Shown: positions 43,375-53,564 of the stretch, in pieces
Numbering within the stretch: the stretch's first letter is position 1
Layout of the letters: each line of letters begins with the position of its first letter
Assembly: GCF_026094475.1 (NCBI RefSeq)
Contig: NZ_JAPELL010000002.1
Span: forward strand, 372,001-436,000
DNA: 64,000 nucleotides
Direction: 5' to 3'
DNA from: Homoserinimonas sedimenticola
Lineage (GTDB): Bacteria > Actinomycetota > Actinomycetes > Actinomycetales > Microbacteriaceae
Notes under the pieces: generated by a model
Databases searched by the model: none
What the model saw: the letters and a program-made list of their open reading frames with translations, nothing else
Told to the model about the DNA's origin: nothing
Translations under genes and position numbers: made by a program

Positions 43375-44733
43375 TTACGCAGCGAGCCGACCGAGCAGTC
43401 GGCGGTAGAACTCGATGCCGCGCAGGAACGTCGAGATGCGGATCCTCTCGTTCTTGGCGTGCAGGGTGCCGCGCTCATCCTTCGACATCTCGAAGGGGCT
43501 GAAGCGGTAGACGTGGTCACTGATGCGGGTGAAGTGGCGGCTGTCGCTCGCGGCGAGCATGACGTAGGGCGTCACGATCGTGCCCGGGTAGGTCTCCTCG
43601 ATCGAGGCCTTGATCGCCTCCCACGCGAAGCCGTGCGTGGGTGAGACGGGGGAGGGCTCGGAGGGGTGCAGCGCCTCGAGGCGCACGAGTGGGTCGTCAA
43701 CGGCGCGGCGCACGTGCTCGATGGCCTCCGTGACAGACGATCCGACCGCGATGCGGATGTTGACGGTGGCGACAGCTCGCTCGGCGAGGGCGTTGGCGGC
43801 CATTGCCCCGTCGAGCTGGGTCACGACGCTCGTCGTGCGGATGATCGCCGCCGTCTCATCGCTGAGCCGCCCGAAGAGCGCGAGAAGGAGCGGCTTCGTG
43901 AGCCAGAGGTTGCCGAAGACCATGCGCAGCGGCCCGCGAGTGTGGGCGCCGAGCGTGCGGATCATCTCGAGCGTCGTCGGGGTGAAGCCGGAACGGAAGG
44001 GGCGCCGGTTGAGGCGCACGATCGCCCGAGCGAGGCGGGCTGTCGCCGGCAGGCGGGGCGGGGTCGAGGCATGCCCGCCCTGCTGCTCGACCGTCATGGT
44101 GAGCGACATGATGCCCTTCTCCGCGACGCCGACGACCGCGATGGGGGCGTCGACGCCGGGGAAGATCCCCTCTACGATGGCACCGCCCTCGTCGCTCACG
44201 AGCCCCGGGCGCACGCCGCGCGCCTCGAGCTCGTCCACGAGCATCCGCGCACCGTCGCCCGCCGTCTCCTCGTTGTGGCCGAAGCACAGGTAGACGTCGT
44301 GGCGGGGCGTGACGCCCGCAGCGAGGCTCGACTCGACGGCCTCGAGGATCGCGACCATGCTGCCCTTGTCGTCGAGCGTGCCGCGGCCCCACACGAGGGC
44401 GTCCTCGCCCTCGCCCACAATGGCCCCGGAAAAGGGCGGATGCTCCCACCCCTCATCGCTCGCCGCGACGACGTCATAGTGCGCCATGAGCACGGCAGGG
44501 GGTCCATCCTCGCGGCCGCGCCAGCGGTAGAGCAGCGAGTGGCCGGCGACCAGTTCGCGCTCGAGGTTCTCGTGCGCGAGCGGATACAGCTCGGGGAGAG
44601 CGTCCTGGAGCCGCGTGAAGTGCTCCCACTCGATGCGGTTCTCGTCGAGGTGTGAGACGGTCGGGATGCGGATGAGGGCCTGAAGTCGGGAGACGGGACC
44701 CGCGGCATCCGTCTCGTGCGCTGTGCTCGTCAC
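43375..44733 (-). CDS. M20 family zinc metallopeptidase (carboxypeptidase S/PM20D1-like)
   Basis: A 452-residue di-zinc peptidase or amidohydrolase. Metal and catalytic residues are visible in LMAHYDVVAAS, GRGTLDDKGSMVA and GHNEETAGDGARML; the dimerisation insert follows (about residues 200-320), and a late His lies in SDSRHFTRISDHVYRFSPF. The long RWRGR region before HYDVV fits the CPS1/PM20D1 branch. Substrate unknown: dipeptides or N-acyl amino acids are typical. GTG 44733 is used as the start. Confidence 0.92.
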   Translation of the reverse strand: MTSTAHETDAAGPVSRLQALIRIPTVSHLDENRIEWEHFTRLQDALPELYPLAHENLERELVAGHSLLYRWRGREDGPPAVLMAHYDVVAASDEGWEHPPFSGAIVGEGEDALVWGRGTLDDKGSMVAILEAVESSLAAGVTPRHDVYLCFGHNEETAGDGARMLVDELEARGVRPGLVSDEGGAIVEGIFPGVDAPIAVVGVAEKGIMSLTMTVEQQGGHASTPPRLPATARLARAIVRLNRRPFRSGFTPTTLEMIRTLGAHTRGPLRMVFGNLWLTKPLLLALFGRLSDETAAIIRTTSVVTQLDGAMAANALAERAVATVNIRIAVGSSVTEAIEHVRRAVDDPLVRLEALHPSEPSPVSPTHGFAWEAIKASIEETYPGTIVTPYVMLAASDSRHFTRISDHVYRFSPFEMSKDERGTLHAKNERIRISTFLRGIEFYRRLLGRLAA

Positions 44734-44787
44734 AGCTCGACTCTATTGGTCTGTGAGGCGTTGGTGTCCGCGACGCCGCGAGTGCAC

Positions 44788-44946
44788 TAAACTGAATGCT
44801 GCGCTGACGATTCCGTTCACCGTCTCGACCGTGTCCGCACGTTGCTTGAGTCTGGAATCGCTGCCCCGAGGGCGACGCTGATCCCGCTTCGCAGCGACTC
44901 GACGGGCGCACCACCACGGTGCGGTGCTGCCGGGAGGGTTCCCGGC
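44788..44946 (+). promoter_or_regulatory. Putative promoter and structured 5' leader of the SNF2 gene
   Basis: TAAACT at 44788-44793 is the best -10 candidate, which would give a leader of about 185 bases. The leader contains GCCGGGA (44929-44935) paired with TCCCGGC (44940-44946) and a GCACC/GGTGC pair just before. Nothing else is recognised in the 250-base gap. Confidence 0.35.
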
Positions 44947-44983
44947 GCGAATACCTCGGCACATTCGCTGATTCAGGAGGAAC

Positions 44984-47149
44984 ATGGCCCGCTCCGGTCG
45001 CTCGGAAGGCAACACCATCAACGGCACGGCGCGCGGCGCCGCACGCTCATCTTCGCGGCGCAGCGCGCAGCGCCGCGTGCGCCCCGGCGACGACGCAGGC
45101 ATCATCCCTGTGCTCGCCCGCGCCGTGCGGGAGATCGAGGGTGCCGCCGAACGCGGCAGGGTGTCGGCGTCCGGTCGCACCAAGTTCCAGGTCATTGCGC
45201 TCCTGATGCGGGAGGAGCGAGCCCGTGCCAAGCAGGACACGCAGGTCTCGGACGCCGACCGGGCCGAGATCCTCAAGCGCCTCGACGGGGTCGCGACCAT
45301 CCTCGCGAAGGCGGCCGCTCGCGACACGTCCCTCATCTCCCTGCTGGGGGAGGACGCCCCCGTCTCCGATGCGGCGCGTGCTCTTCGCCGCGACATGCTC
45401 ATGGCCTCCGGGGCGGAGCTGAGCCCCGACGAGCTCATCATCGCCGCTGAGGCGCCCGCTCCCGCTCCCGAGGTCGAGAGACAGGTGGTGCCCCAATCGG
45501 TCATCTCCCGTCAGCTGAGCAACCCCTTCCTCGCCCCCGACTTCTCTGCCGTGCCGCCGCCCCCTCCGCAGACGCGCAGGCTCGCAAACTGGGAGCTTCT
45601 CGACCCGCTGTTCCGCGCCTTCGAACACGGCTCCGGCGGCAACGTCGCGAGCATGGAGCTTCCCGAGCCGAGCGAGTCCGACCGTCGAGTGCCCGGCGGT
45701 CTCGAGCTGTTCCACCACCAGGCGGAGTTCGTCGCGAGTGCGCGTGCGGGGCACCGCACCTACCTGCTCGCGGACGAGCCGGGCCTCGGCAAGACGGCAC
45801 AGGCGCTCCTCGCGGCATCCGCGACCCAGGCGTATCCGCTGCTCGTCGTCGTGCCGAACGTCGTCAAGATGAACTGGGCGCGCGAGGTCGAACGCTGGAC
45901 GCCGAATCGCACCGCGACCGTGATCCACGGAGACGGCAACGACCTCGATGCCTACGCCGATGTGGTCATCGTCAACTACGACGTGCTCGACCGTCACGTC
46001 GGCTGGCTGCGCACCCTCGGCTTCCAGGGCATGGTCGTCGACGAGGCCCACTTCATCAAGAACCGCGAATCCCAGCGCTCGCGGCACGTCCTCTCCCTCG
46101 CAGAGAGCATTCGGATGCTACGGCCACGAGCCCTCATGATCGCCCTGACCGGCACCCCCCTCATCAACACGATCGAGGACTTCAGGGCGATCTGGCAGTT
46201 CCTCGGCTGGATCGACGGCGAGAAGCCCACCCGCGAGCTCATGGCGAAGCTTGAGGAGACGGGCCTGACGCCGGCCGACTTCGGCTTCTTCGCCGAAGCG
46301 CGTCAGGCGGTCATCGACATGGGGATCGTGCGGCGCAAGAAGCTTGACGTGGCCTCCAACCTGCCCGCAAAGCGCATCGCCGACCTGCCCGTCGAGCTCG
46401 ACGACGACCTGGGCCGGGGCATCCGCGAGGCGGAGCGCGAGCTGGGGCAGCGACTCAAGTCGCGCTATCTCGCCCTACTCTCTTCGCGGAGTGGAGCCGA
46501 TCGCGAGACGCCGCACGACGAGCTCATGCGGATGGTCGCGCGGGCCGAGCTGGAGGAGTCGAAGGCCGCGAAGACGGGCGACAACGTCTTCACGATGGTG
46601 CGCCGGATCGGGCAGGCGAAGGCCGTTCTCGCGGCCGACTACACGGCGCAGCTCGCGCGCTCGGTTGGCAAGGTGGTCTTCTTCGCCAAGCACATCGATG
46701 TGATGGATGCTGCGGAGGAGACCTTCGCACGTCGCGGTCTCAAGACAGTCTCGATCCGCGGCGACCAGACGGCCGCGCACCGCCAGGCCGAGGTCGACGC
46801 CTTCAATAATGACCCCGAGGTTTCCGTCGTGGTCGCCTCCCTGACGGCGGCGGGCGTCGGACTCAACCTGCAGGCGGCCTCCAACGTCGTGCTCGCCGAG
46901 CTCAGCTGGACCTCGGCCGAGCAGACGCAGGCGATCGACCGCGTGCACCGCATCGGGCAGGAGGAGCCGGTGACGGCGTGGCGAGTCATCGCGGCGCAGA
47001 CGATCGACTCCAAGATCGCCGAGCTGATCGACAGCAAGGCGGGCCTTGCCGCTCGAGCGCTCGACGGCAGCGACGAGGACGTTGTGGACGCCTCCGAGAT
47101 CCAGGTCGAGGCCCTCGTCACGCTGCTGCGCGCCGCGCTCGGCGAGTAG
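44984..47149 (+). CDS. SNF2-family DEAH helicase/ATPase
   Basis: The 721-residue protein has a basic N-terminus and an Ala/Glu-rich linker, then a full SNF2 helicase core. The core shows DEPGLGKTAQ (264-273, motif I), VVDEAHFIKN (II), ALTGTPLIN (III), and in the second lobe VASLTAAGVGLNLQAAS (V) and QAIDRVHRIGQEEPVTAWR (VI). The last motif is typical of SMARCAL1/HepA-like remodelers. Probable roles are DNA-protein or transcription complex remodelling and repair; no specific partner is encoded nearby. ATG 44984 has CAGGAGG six bases upstream. A long structured leader precedes it. Confidence 0.92.
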   Translation: MARSGRSEGNTINGTARGAARSSSRRSAQRRVRPGDDAGIIPVLARAVREIEGAAERGRVSASGRTKFQVIALLMREERARAKQDTQVSDADRAEILKRLDGVATILAKAAARDTSLISLLGEDAPVSDAARALRRDMLMASGAELSPDELIIAAEAPAPAPEVERQVVPQSVISRQLSNPFLAPDFSAVPPPPPQTRRLANWELLDPLFRAFEHGSGGNVASMELPEPSESDRRVPGGLELFHHQAEFVASARAGHRTYLLADEPGLGKTAQALLAASATQAYPLLVVVPNVVKMNWAREVERWTPNRTATVIHGDGNDLDAYADVVIVNYDVLDRHVGWLRTLGFQGMVVDEAHFIKNRESQRSRHVLSLAESIRMLRPRALMIALTGTPLINTIEDFRAIWQFLGWIDGEKPTRELMAKLEETGLTPADFGFFAEARQAVIDMGIVRRKKLDVASNLPAKRIADLPVELDDDLGRGIREAERELGQRLKSRYLALLSSRSGADRETPHDELMRMVARAELEESKAAKTGDNVFTMVRRIGQAKAVLAADYTAQLARSVGKVVFFAKHIDVMDAAEETFARRGLKTVSIRGDQTAAHRQAEVDAFNNDPEVSVVVASLTAAGVGLNLQAASNVVLAELSWTSAEQTQAIDRVHRIGQEEPVTAWRVIAAQTIDSKIAELIDSKAGLAARALDGSDEDVVDASEIQVEALVTLLRAALGE

Positions 47150-47701
47150 CCCTCTGCGAGGGCCCGGCGCCGAGAAATCCCCGGTCAGCGTGTCCTCCTT
47201 TCTGCCGATCCCCGTTGGGGGGAGCCCCGAAGTGGGGGCATACGGAGGGTCGTGCCGCCGTCTAAAGTTGCAGCAACGCAACACGGGGCAATCCGGGTAG
47301 CGGGGCCGGTGTCACTCGGTCCGCGGAATACGGGGGTATTCACCGCGGTCGTCAGAGGGGCACCATGACGGCCCCCCTACCTGGCCCTCGTGAGCAGGTG
47401 CAGTAGGGAAAGAGGCCCGCTGATCCGCAAGGATCCTGCACTGGGGATTGCCGTTCGTCGTCGCGGTGATCGTGGCGAGGATGGATCCGCCACGATCCCG
47501 CCATGGCGTCCTCCCGACCCGGTCGAGCGACTCGCTCCCGCGTTCCGAGGCGCTTCTCGCATTCTGCACTAACGATCGTGCCCATCTCCGCGCGCTCTGT
47601 CGCTTCTCGAGATCGCTCTCGGCGCGCCGGCAGTTGGCATCGCGGGGGAGACGACGAAGGGGCCGCACCCTTTCGGATGCGGCCCCTTGCGTACCGGCTG
47701 G
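47150..47701. other. 552-base convergent intergenic region rich in inverted repeats, no gene seen
   Basis: No reading frame here has convincing start, length or codon use. Inverted repeats are: GTTGC/GCAAC near 47267-47277; CCGCGGAATAC with GTATT and CCGCGG around 47321-47348; GATCGTGGCG (47468-47477) with CGCCACGATC (47488-47497); the palindrome CGCCATGGCG (47499-47508); and the terminator at 47657-47688. The density of perfect arms suggests structured RNA or protein-binding sites. Confidence 0.6.
47657..47688 (-). terminator. Intrinsic-type terminator hairpin of the DUF2510 gene
   Basis: AAGGGGCCGCA (47657-47667) and TGCGGCCCCTT (47678-47688) form a perfect 11-bp stem with a 10-base loop, 14 bases downstream of the DUF2510 stop codon. 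T/A pairs at the base give a short T run on either strand, so it could act in both directions. Confidence 0.7.
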
Positions 47702-49087
47702 CTAGTTGAGCGCCCCCGACTGCCAGATCTGGGAGTCGACGCGCCAATCGATCCAGCCGTTGCTGCGCTGGAGGCTGACGTTGATCTCGACCGTGTTGCC
47801 CGACTCGGTGGTGCCGAGGCAGGTGAACTGCACGCCGATCTGCACCGCGGGACTCGGGCACTCGACATCAAGGGTCGTTCCGACGATCGCCGCGTCCTGG
47901 GCGATCGACTGCTCGACCTCCGCCTTGAACACGTCGGGCATGGCGGAGATGACGATTCCGGGAACCGCGATGACCGAAAGCATCTGCAGGATCGTGAGGG
48001 AGACCCACACGAGAATCGGCGTGATGCCCTTGCCGAACTCACGGTTGGTCGCAACCGACCGCACAATCAGGTAGACGGGGGTCGTAAGGAAGGCGAGCGC
48101 CCAGTGAGCGGGAGCGCGGTGCCCAGCTGCGAGGAGCGAGCGGCGGTCGAAGAACGCCAGGACGACGCCGGCGAGGTAGCTCGCACCGAGGATCCCGAAG
48201 GGGACGGCCGGAGGCACCGACTGCACGCCAGACGAGACGGTCAGCAGGATGACGACCATCTGCACCATGGGGAGCATCGCAAGCGCCCACACAGCGGGCG
48301 TGTAGATGACCTGCGAACGGTCGAGGCGGCGCTGCGTCGAGCGCGAGTAGTCCCGAGCGTAGGCGTGTTGTGCCGCAGGGTCCGCGTAGGATGCCTGGGG
48401 CGCTCCCTGCTGGCCAAAGCCGGGCGCCTCCGTGTAGTTGACGGAGGAGCGCGCCGAGCGAGGCTCCTGTGTCGGCTGACCGAAATCGGCGAAGGGGTCG
48501 GCGGGCGCACTCTGGAAGGACTGCGGCTGTGAGAAGCCCTGCGGGGGCGGGAAGCCCTGGGCTGCCTGCTGCTCCGCGCGCTGCTGCGCGGCCTGCTGTT
48601 CAGCGGCGCGCTGCTGCGCGGCCTGCTGTTCAGCGGCGCGCTGCTGCGCGGCCTGCTGCTCGGCGGCGCGCTGCTGTGCCGCGCGCTGTTCGGCGGCGCG
48701 GCGCTCCGCGGCCTCCTGCTCCGCGCGGCGGGCGTTCTCCTCGGCCTCGGAGCTGCTCGTGTTTGCGAAGCTCGGGGCGGGCTGGTTGCGCTCGATCTGC
48801 TGCGGCTTCGGCGGCTCCAGCTCGCGGAGGGTCGACATGAGCTCGGCCTTCGACATGGGCTGCTGGCGCGCTCCGTCTGCGGCGCTGCGTTGCTCGCGCT
48901 GCGAGCGGCGCGAGGGAAGGTCGTCGTCGGCATAGGCGAGCCGCGGCTCGTCCTGCACGATCAGCGGGGTGCGCGCGGCTGAGGTGAACTCCGTCCACGA
49001 GTGGTTGTCCCACCAACGAAGTTGTGGGAGACCCATGGGATCCGGGTACCACCCGGCAGGTACGGTCACAACATCATCATCTAGCAA
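47702..49087 (-). CDS. DUF2510 membrane protein with Ala-Gln repeats and DUF4333-like C-terminus
   Basis: The 461-residue protein starts with a DUF2510 motif (VPAGWYPDPMGLPQLRWWDNHSWTEFT, residues about 8-34). A charged and Ala/Gln/Glu-rich repeat stretch follows (AEQQAAQQRA units, about residues 125-185), then four hydrophobic helices and an outside domain with two cysteines (LDVECPSP, VQFTCLG) like DUF4333. Function unknown; such proteins are common in actinobacterial envelopes. I prefer the TTG start at 49087, which has AGAGAGGG eight bases upstream; GTG 49069 directly before the DUF2510 motif is the alternative. Confidence 0.8.
   Translation of the reverse strand: MLDDDVVTVPAGWYPDPMGLPQLRWWDNHSWTEFTSAARTPLIVQDEPRLAYADDDLPSRRSQREQRSAADGARQQPMSKAELMSTLRELEPPKPQQIERNQPAPSFANTSSSEAEENARRAEQEAAERRAAEQRAAQQRAAEQQAAQQRAAEQQAAQQRAAEQQAAQQRAEQQAAQGFPPPQGFSQPQSFQSAPADPFADFGQPTQEPRSARSSVNYTEAPGFGQQGAPQASYADPAAQHAYARDYSRSTQRRLDRSQVIYTPAVWALAMLPMVQMVVILLTVSSGVQSVPPAVPFGILGASYLAGVVLAFFDRRSLLAAGHRAPAHWALAFLTTPVYLIVRSVATNREFGKGITPILVWVSLTILQMLSVIAVPGIVISAMPDVFKAEVEQSIAQDAAIVGTTLDVECPSPAVQIGVQFTCLGTTESGNTVEINVSLQRSNGWIDWRVDSQIWQSGALN
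48581..48700. repeat. 30-bp coding tandem repeats in the DUF2510 gene
   Basis: Two identical 30-bp units (48581-48610 and 48611-48640), a third with two changes (48641-48670) and a fourth more degraded (48671-48700). They encode RAAEQQAAQQ on the minus strand and predict a helical, length-variable spacer. Confidence 0.85.
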
Positions 49088-49444
49088 GGCGTTAACCCTC
49101 TCTGTGTGGCCCGTTCCGTCTGGAACGTGCCGCTGTCCCCCAGGAAAACTGCTGGCTGATCCTTCCAACTCGTGTCCCTGCGAGGTGCAGGAGAGTGAGA
49201 AAGACTAATAACTCGGTGCTTCCTGAGAATAGTACTGGCTGGGAGCGCCCGAGCGACATGGTTAATTTCGCGGATGCCACGGCGTCCCGCACACGGGGGA
49301 TAGGGCTCCGACCGCCATCCTGAGGGCTTCGCTAGCTCGCTGCCGCCGCGGTTCCCGCCCTTTGCTCGGGCCTGCGAGCCCCGGATTGATAGGCTCGTGG
49401 TGGGTTATCAGCCGCATGCGCCGGTCACGAGGGAGTCGAGTGCC
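49088..49444. other. Divergent intergenic region of DUF2510 and lyase genes
   Basis: This 357-base gap holds two outward units and no credible gene. For the minus strand, TACTAT (49234-49229) is a possible -10, and CGTTCC/GGAACG (49112-49127) forms a leader hairpin. For the plus strand, TAGGCT (49390-49395) is a possible -10; it would place the transcript start near 49402, after the GTG at 49397, which favours the lyase start at 49445. Confidence 0.45.
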
Positions 49445-50989
<1,545 letters not shown>

Positions 50990-51500
50990 CGACGACGGCG
51001 ATGCAGGCGATCGCCGCCATGATGCCGGGGGCGCGACCGAGCACGATGTCGACTATGAGCGAGAGAGTGCCCGCGAGCACGAAGGCGACGCCGACGAGGG
51101 TCACCTTGACGAAGCGGTTCGCCCAGGTGACGACACGGTCCTTCTCCCCGCTGCGGAAGAACCTGCGGTGGAGACTCACGGGCGCTAGGCCGAATGCGGT
51201 CGTGGCGATGGCCGCGAAGATGAGGGTCATGTAGAGAGTGACCTGGTAGCTGTCGAGTTCGGAGAATCGGGGTTGGAACGCGATCGTCAGCAGAAAGCCG
51301 GTGAGGATCTGCGACCCCGTCTGCGTGACTCGGAGCTCCTGCAGCAGCTCGGCCCAGTTGCGGTCGAGTCGCTCGCTCGTCGACTCGTCGCGGTTGTAGT
51401 CCATGGCTCGAATGATATGGGCGCGACGGATGCCGCGGCGGTCTGTTCCCGCTTTCTTGCAACCTCGGTGCGCCCGCTCGACTCTGCCGCGCGGTCGCGG

Positions 51501-51516
51501 TAGCTTGTGCGAAATG
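51501..51516 (+). promoter_or_regulatory. TAGCTT -10 box seven bases from an ATG start
   Basis: TAGCTT (51501-51506), seven bases, then ATG 51514. Predicted leaderless start for the 266-residue membrane protein and, by coupling, the PrsW protease. Confidence 0.5.
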
Positions 51517-52314
51517 AACATCTGGTGGGATGCCGCGCTGTGGCTGCTCGTGCTGTGGCTCAGTGCGCTCGTGTTCCAGGTGGCCGACCTCGGCACGGCG
51601 TGGTACGACGTGCGTTCGGCCCGCACGCGCACGGTGCAGTTCGCCGGTCGGCGCGCGCATGAGATCTTCTGGGTCGTCCCCGTGGCGGCGCTCTCGGCGC
51701 TCGTGCCTGCTTTCGGCGTCGCCGTGGGCGCGGGGATGGTGCTCGATCGCGGCTGGCAGCTCGCGGGTGGTGTGCTGCTCTCCCTCGCGGTCATCGTGCT
51801 CGTCTCCGTCGGGCTTGTGGTTGGCCTTGTGCGTCTGCTCACGCGTGATGTGCAGGGTTACGCGGTGCTGCGATTCCGCGTGCGCGACGCCAAGGCGCGC
51901 AAGGTCACGAAGGACGACATCGCCCGGTGGCGATCCGAGCTCGAGGCGATCGATACGCGTGAGGCGGTGCGGCACGAGGATGTCGCGCGCTGGCTCCGTC
52001 TCATCCCCATCGCCTTCGGCCTGCTCGCCCTCGCGGCGGTCTGGGTCGCGATCGCTCAGGACCTCTCGGTGTCGATGTGGCCGCTTTTCGGCCTCCTGGC
52101 AGTGCTGCCCCCAGTCGTCAGCGGGATCCTTGCGGCGCGCGGCGCCCGCCTCTCCCTCCGGGCCCGTGCGGCGTGGGCTCTTGTGAACGGGCGACAGCGC
52201 GAACTTGTCGTCCAGGCCATCGAGGAGCTCGAGCGGCGCACCAATCGGGGCGTTGCGGGGCTCAGCGACCGTGTGAACCGGGCCCTCAGCATCCTTCGGG
52301 AGCAGCAGCTGTGA
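51514..52314 (+). CDS. Integral membrane protein, unknown function
   Basis: The 266-residue product has four main hydrophobic helices (about residues 5-24, 47-70, 77-102, 161-205) separated by a charged cytoplasmic loop (RFRVRDAKARKVTKDDIARWRSELEAIDTREAVRHEDVARW) and ends in a helical tail (VVQAIEELERRTNRGVAGLSDRVNRALSILREQQL). No family recognised. It ends inside the PrsW start (GTGA), so the two are coupled and may act together. Confidence 0.75.
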   Translation: MNIWWDAALWLLVLWLSALVFQVADLGTAWYDVRSARTRTVQFAGRRAHEIFWVVPVAALSALVPAFGVAVGAGMVLDRGWQLAGGVLLSLAVIVLVSVGLVVGLVRLLTRDVQGYAVLRFRVRDAKARKVTKDDIARWRSELEAIDTREAVRHEDVARWLRLIPIAFGLLALAAVWVAIAQDLSVSMWPLFGLLAVLPPVVSGILAARGARLSLRARAAWALVNGRQRELVVQAIEELERRTNRGVAGLSDRVNRALSILREQQL

Positions 52315-53504
52315 CCGGCCCGGCGCCGGCCTCGACCCTCGAGCAGCCCGCCCAGAACCCCGAACCCGTTCTGGAGTCGACTCAGCCGATCGCCTCCGGT
52401 CGGGAGCGTCGCGACAACACGGTCTTCGTGCTCGCCGTGATCGGCTACAGCCTTTTGTCGCTCATCGCCCTCGCCGTCATGGTGTACCTGCTCTCCTTCC
52501 TCGGGGCGACAGCGTTCATCGTCGCGGGACTCCTCGCAGTCATTCCCCTTGCGATCGTGCTCGTGGGCATCACCTGGATCGACCGGTGGGAGCCGGAACC
52601 CCGGGGAGCGCTCGTCTTCGCGTTCCTGTGGGGAGCCGCGGCATCCGTGGCCATCGCTCTCATCTTCGATCTCGGCGTGCAGCTGATCGCTGCCGTGGTG
52701 GGCGTTGGGGATGGCTTCTGGACGCTGTTCTTGGGGCTCGTGGTTCAGGCTCCCATCGTGGAGGAGGCGGGCAAGGGGCTCGGGCTGCTGATTCTCTTCT
52801 GGACGGTGCGTCGCCAGTTCGATGGCCCCGTCGACGGCATCGTCTATGGCGCGATGATCGCGGTGGGTTTTGCCTTCACCGAGAACATCCAATACTTCGG
52901 GCTCGCCCTCGGCGATGCGCAGGGGCCGGGTGACGTGGGCGAGATCTTCCTCATGCGGGGTCTCATGTCGCCCTTCGCGCACGTCATGTTCACCGCCTGC
53001 ACGGGCATCGTCGTCGGGCTCGCCTCGCGTCGCTCCTCGCCACTCGGCATGGTGGGGTGGCTGGTGCTCGGGCTTGTGCCTGCCATCCTGCTGCACGCCT
53101 TCTGGAACGGTTCCGCGCTCTTCGTGACCGACTTCTACGCCTACTACTTCGCGGTGCAGGTGCCCCTCTTCATCATCGGGTTCCTCATCGTCTACTTCCT
53201 GCGCACGCAGGAACGCGCTCTCACCTGGCGTCACCTGCAGGAGTACGCTGCGGCGGGATGGTTCACCGCCCAGGAAGTGGGGATGCTCTCGACCGGACAG
53301 GGCCGTCGTGCCGCACTGGCGTGGGCGAAGAGCCACGGCGTGGGCGACGCCTTCGAGCAGTTCTCCCGAAGCGCGACGCGTCTCGCCTTCGCGCGCCACC
53401 GCATCGTGCTCGGGCGTGACCGGGCCGTAGCCCACTACGACGAGGGCGTGCTGCTCGAAAAGATCGTGGACGCGCGCCGCAGGATGCAGGGCTCCACCCG
53501 CTGA
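52311..53504 (+). CDS. PrsW family intramembrane metalloprotease
   Basis: A CPBP/PrsW-type membrane protease of 397 residues. The four conserved motifs are present: EE(151-152)AGKG in APIVEEAGKG, GFAFTENIQYF, HVMFTACTG and LLHAFWNG. Relatives cleave anti-sigma factors or process other membrane proteins. A hydrophilic C-terminal extension of about 85 residues follows the last helix. GTG 52311 overlaps the previous gene's stop; the frame is open further upstream but there it overlaps that gene. Confidence 0.9.
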   Translation: MTGPAPASTLEQPAQNPEPVLESTQPIASGRERRDNTVFVLAVIGYSLLSLIALAVMVYLLSFLGATAFIVAGLLAVIPLAIVLVGITWIDRWEPEPRGALVFAFLWGAAASVAIALIFDLGVQLIAAVVGVGDGFWTLFLGLVVQAPIVEEAGKGLGLLILFWTVRRQFDGPVDGIVYGAMIAVGFAFTENIQYFGLALGDAQGPGDVGEIFLMRGLMSPFAHVMFTACTGIVVGLASRRSSPLGMVGWLVLGLVPAILLHAFWNGSALFVTDFYAYYFAVQVPLFIIGFLIVYFLRTQERALTWRHLQEYAAAGWFTAQEVGMLSTGQGRRAALAWAKSHGVGDAFEQFSRSATRLAFARHRIVLGRDRAVAHYDEGVLLEKIVDARRRMQGSTR

Positions 53505-53528
53505 GACGGAGCCGCCGCCACCGTGCCG

Positions 53529-53555
53529 TAGACTGGGGGGCCGGATTTTTCGGAG
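53529..53555 (+). promoter_or_regulatory. -10 box and ribosome binding site of the HelD gene
   Basis: TAGACT at 53529-53534 predicts a transcript start near 53541 and a leader of about 24 bases with CGGAGGGG before GTG 53565. This is one of the few starts here with both elements properly spaced. Confidence 0.5.
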
Positions 53556-53564
53556 GGGCTGCGG

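Noticed and set aside
47390-47572. 60-codon frame in the convergent gap
   Set aside because: No ribosome binding site, codon use unlike neighbours and crossed by hairpins.
47150-47701. RNase P RNA, tmRNA or SRP RNA in the large gap
   Set aside because: I looked for the conserved core words of these RNAs and found none.
53505-53564. Rifamycin-associated element upstream of the HelD gene
   Set aside because: No long G/C-flanked inverted repeat of the expected type lies in the 60 bases before the start.
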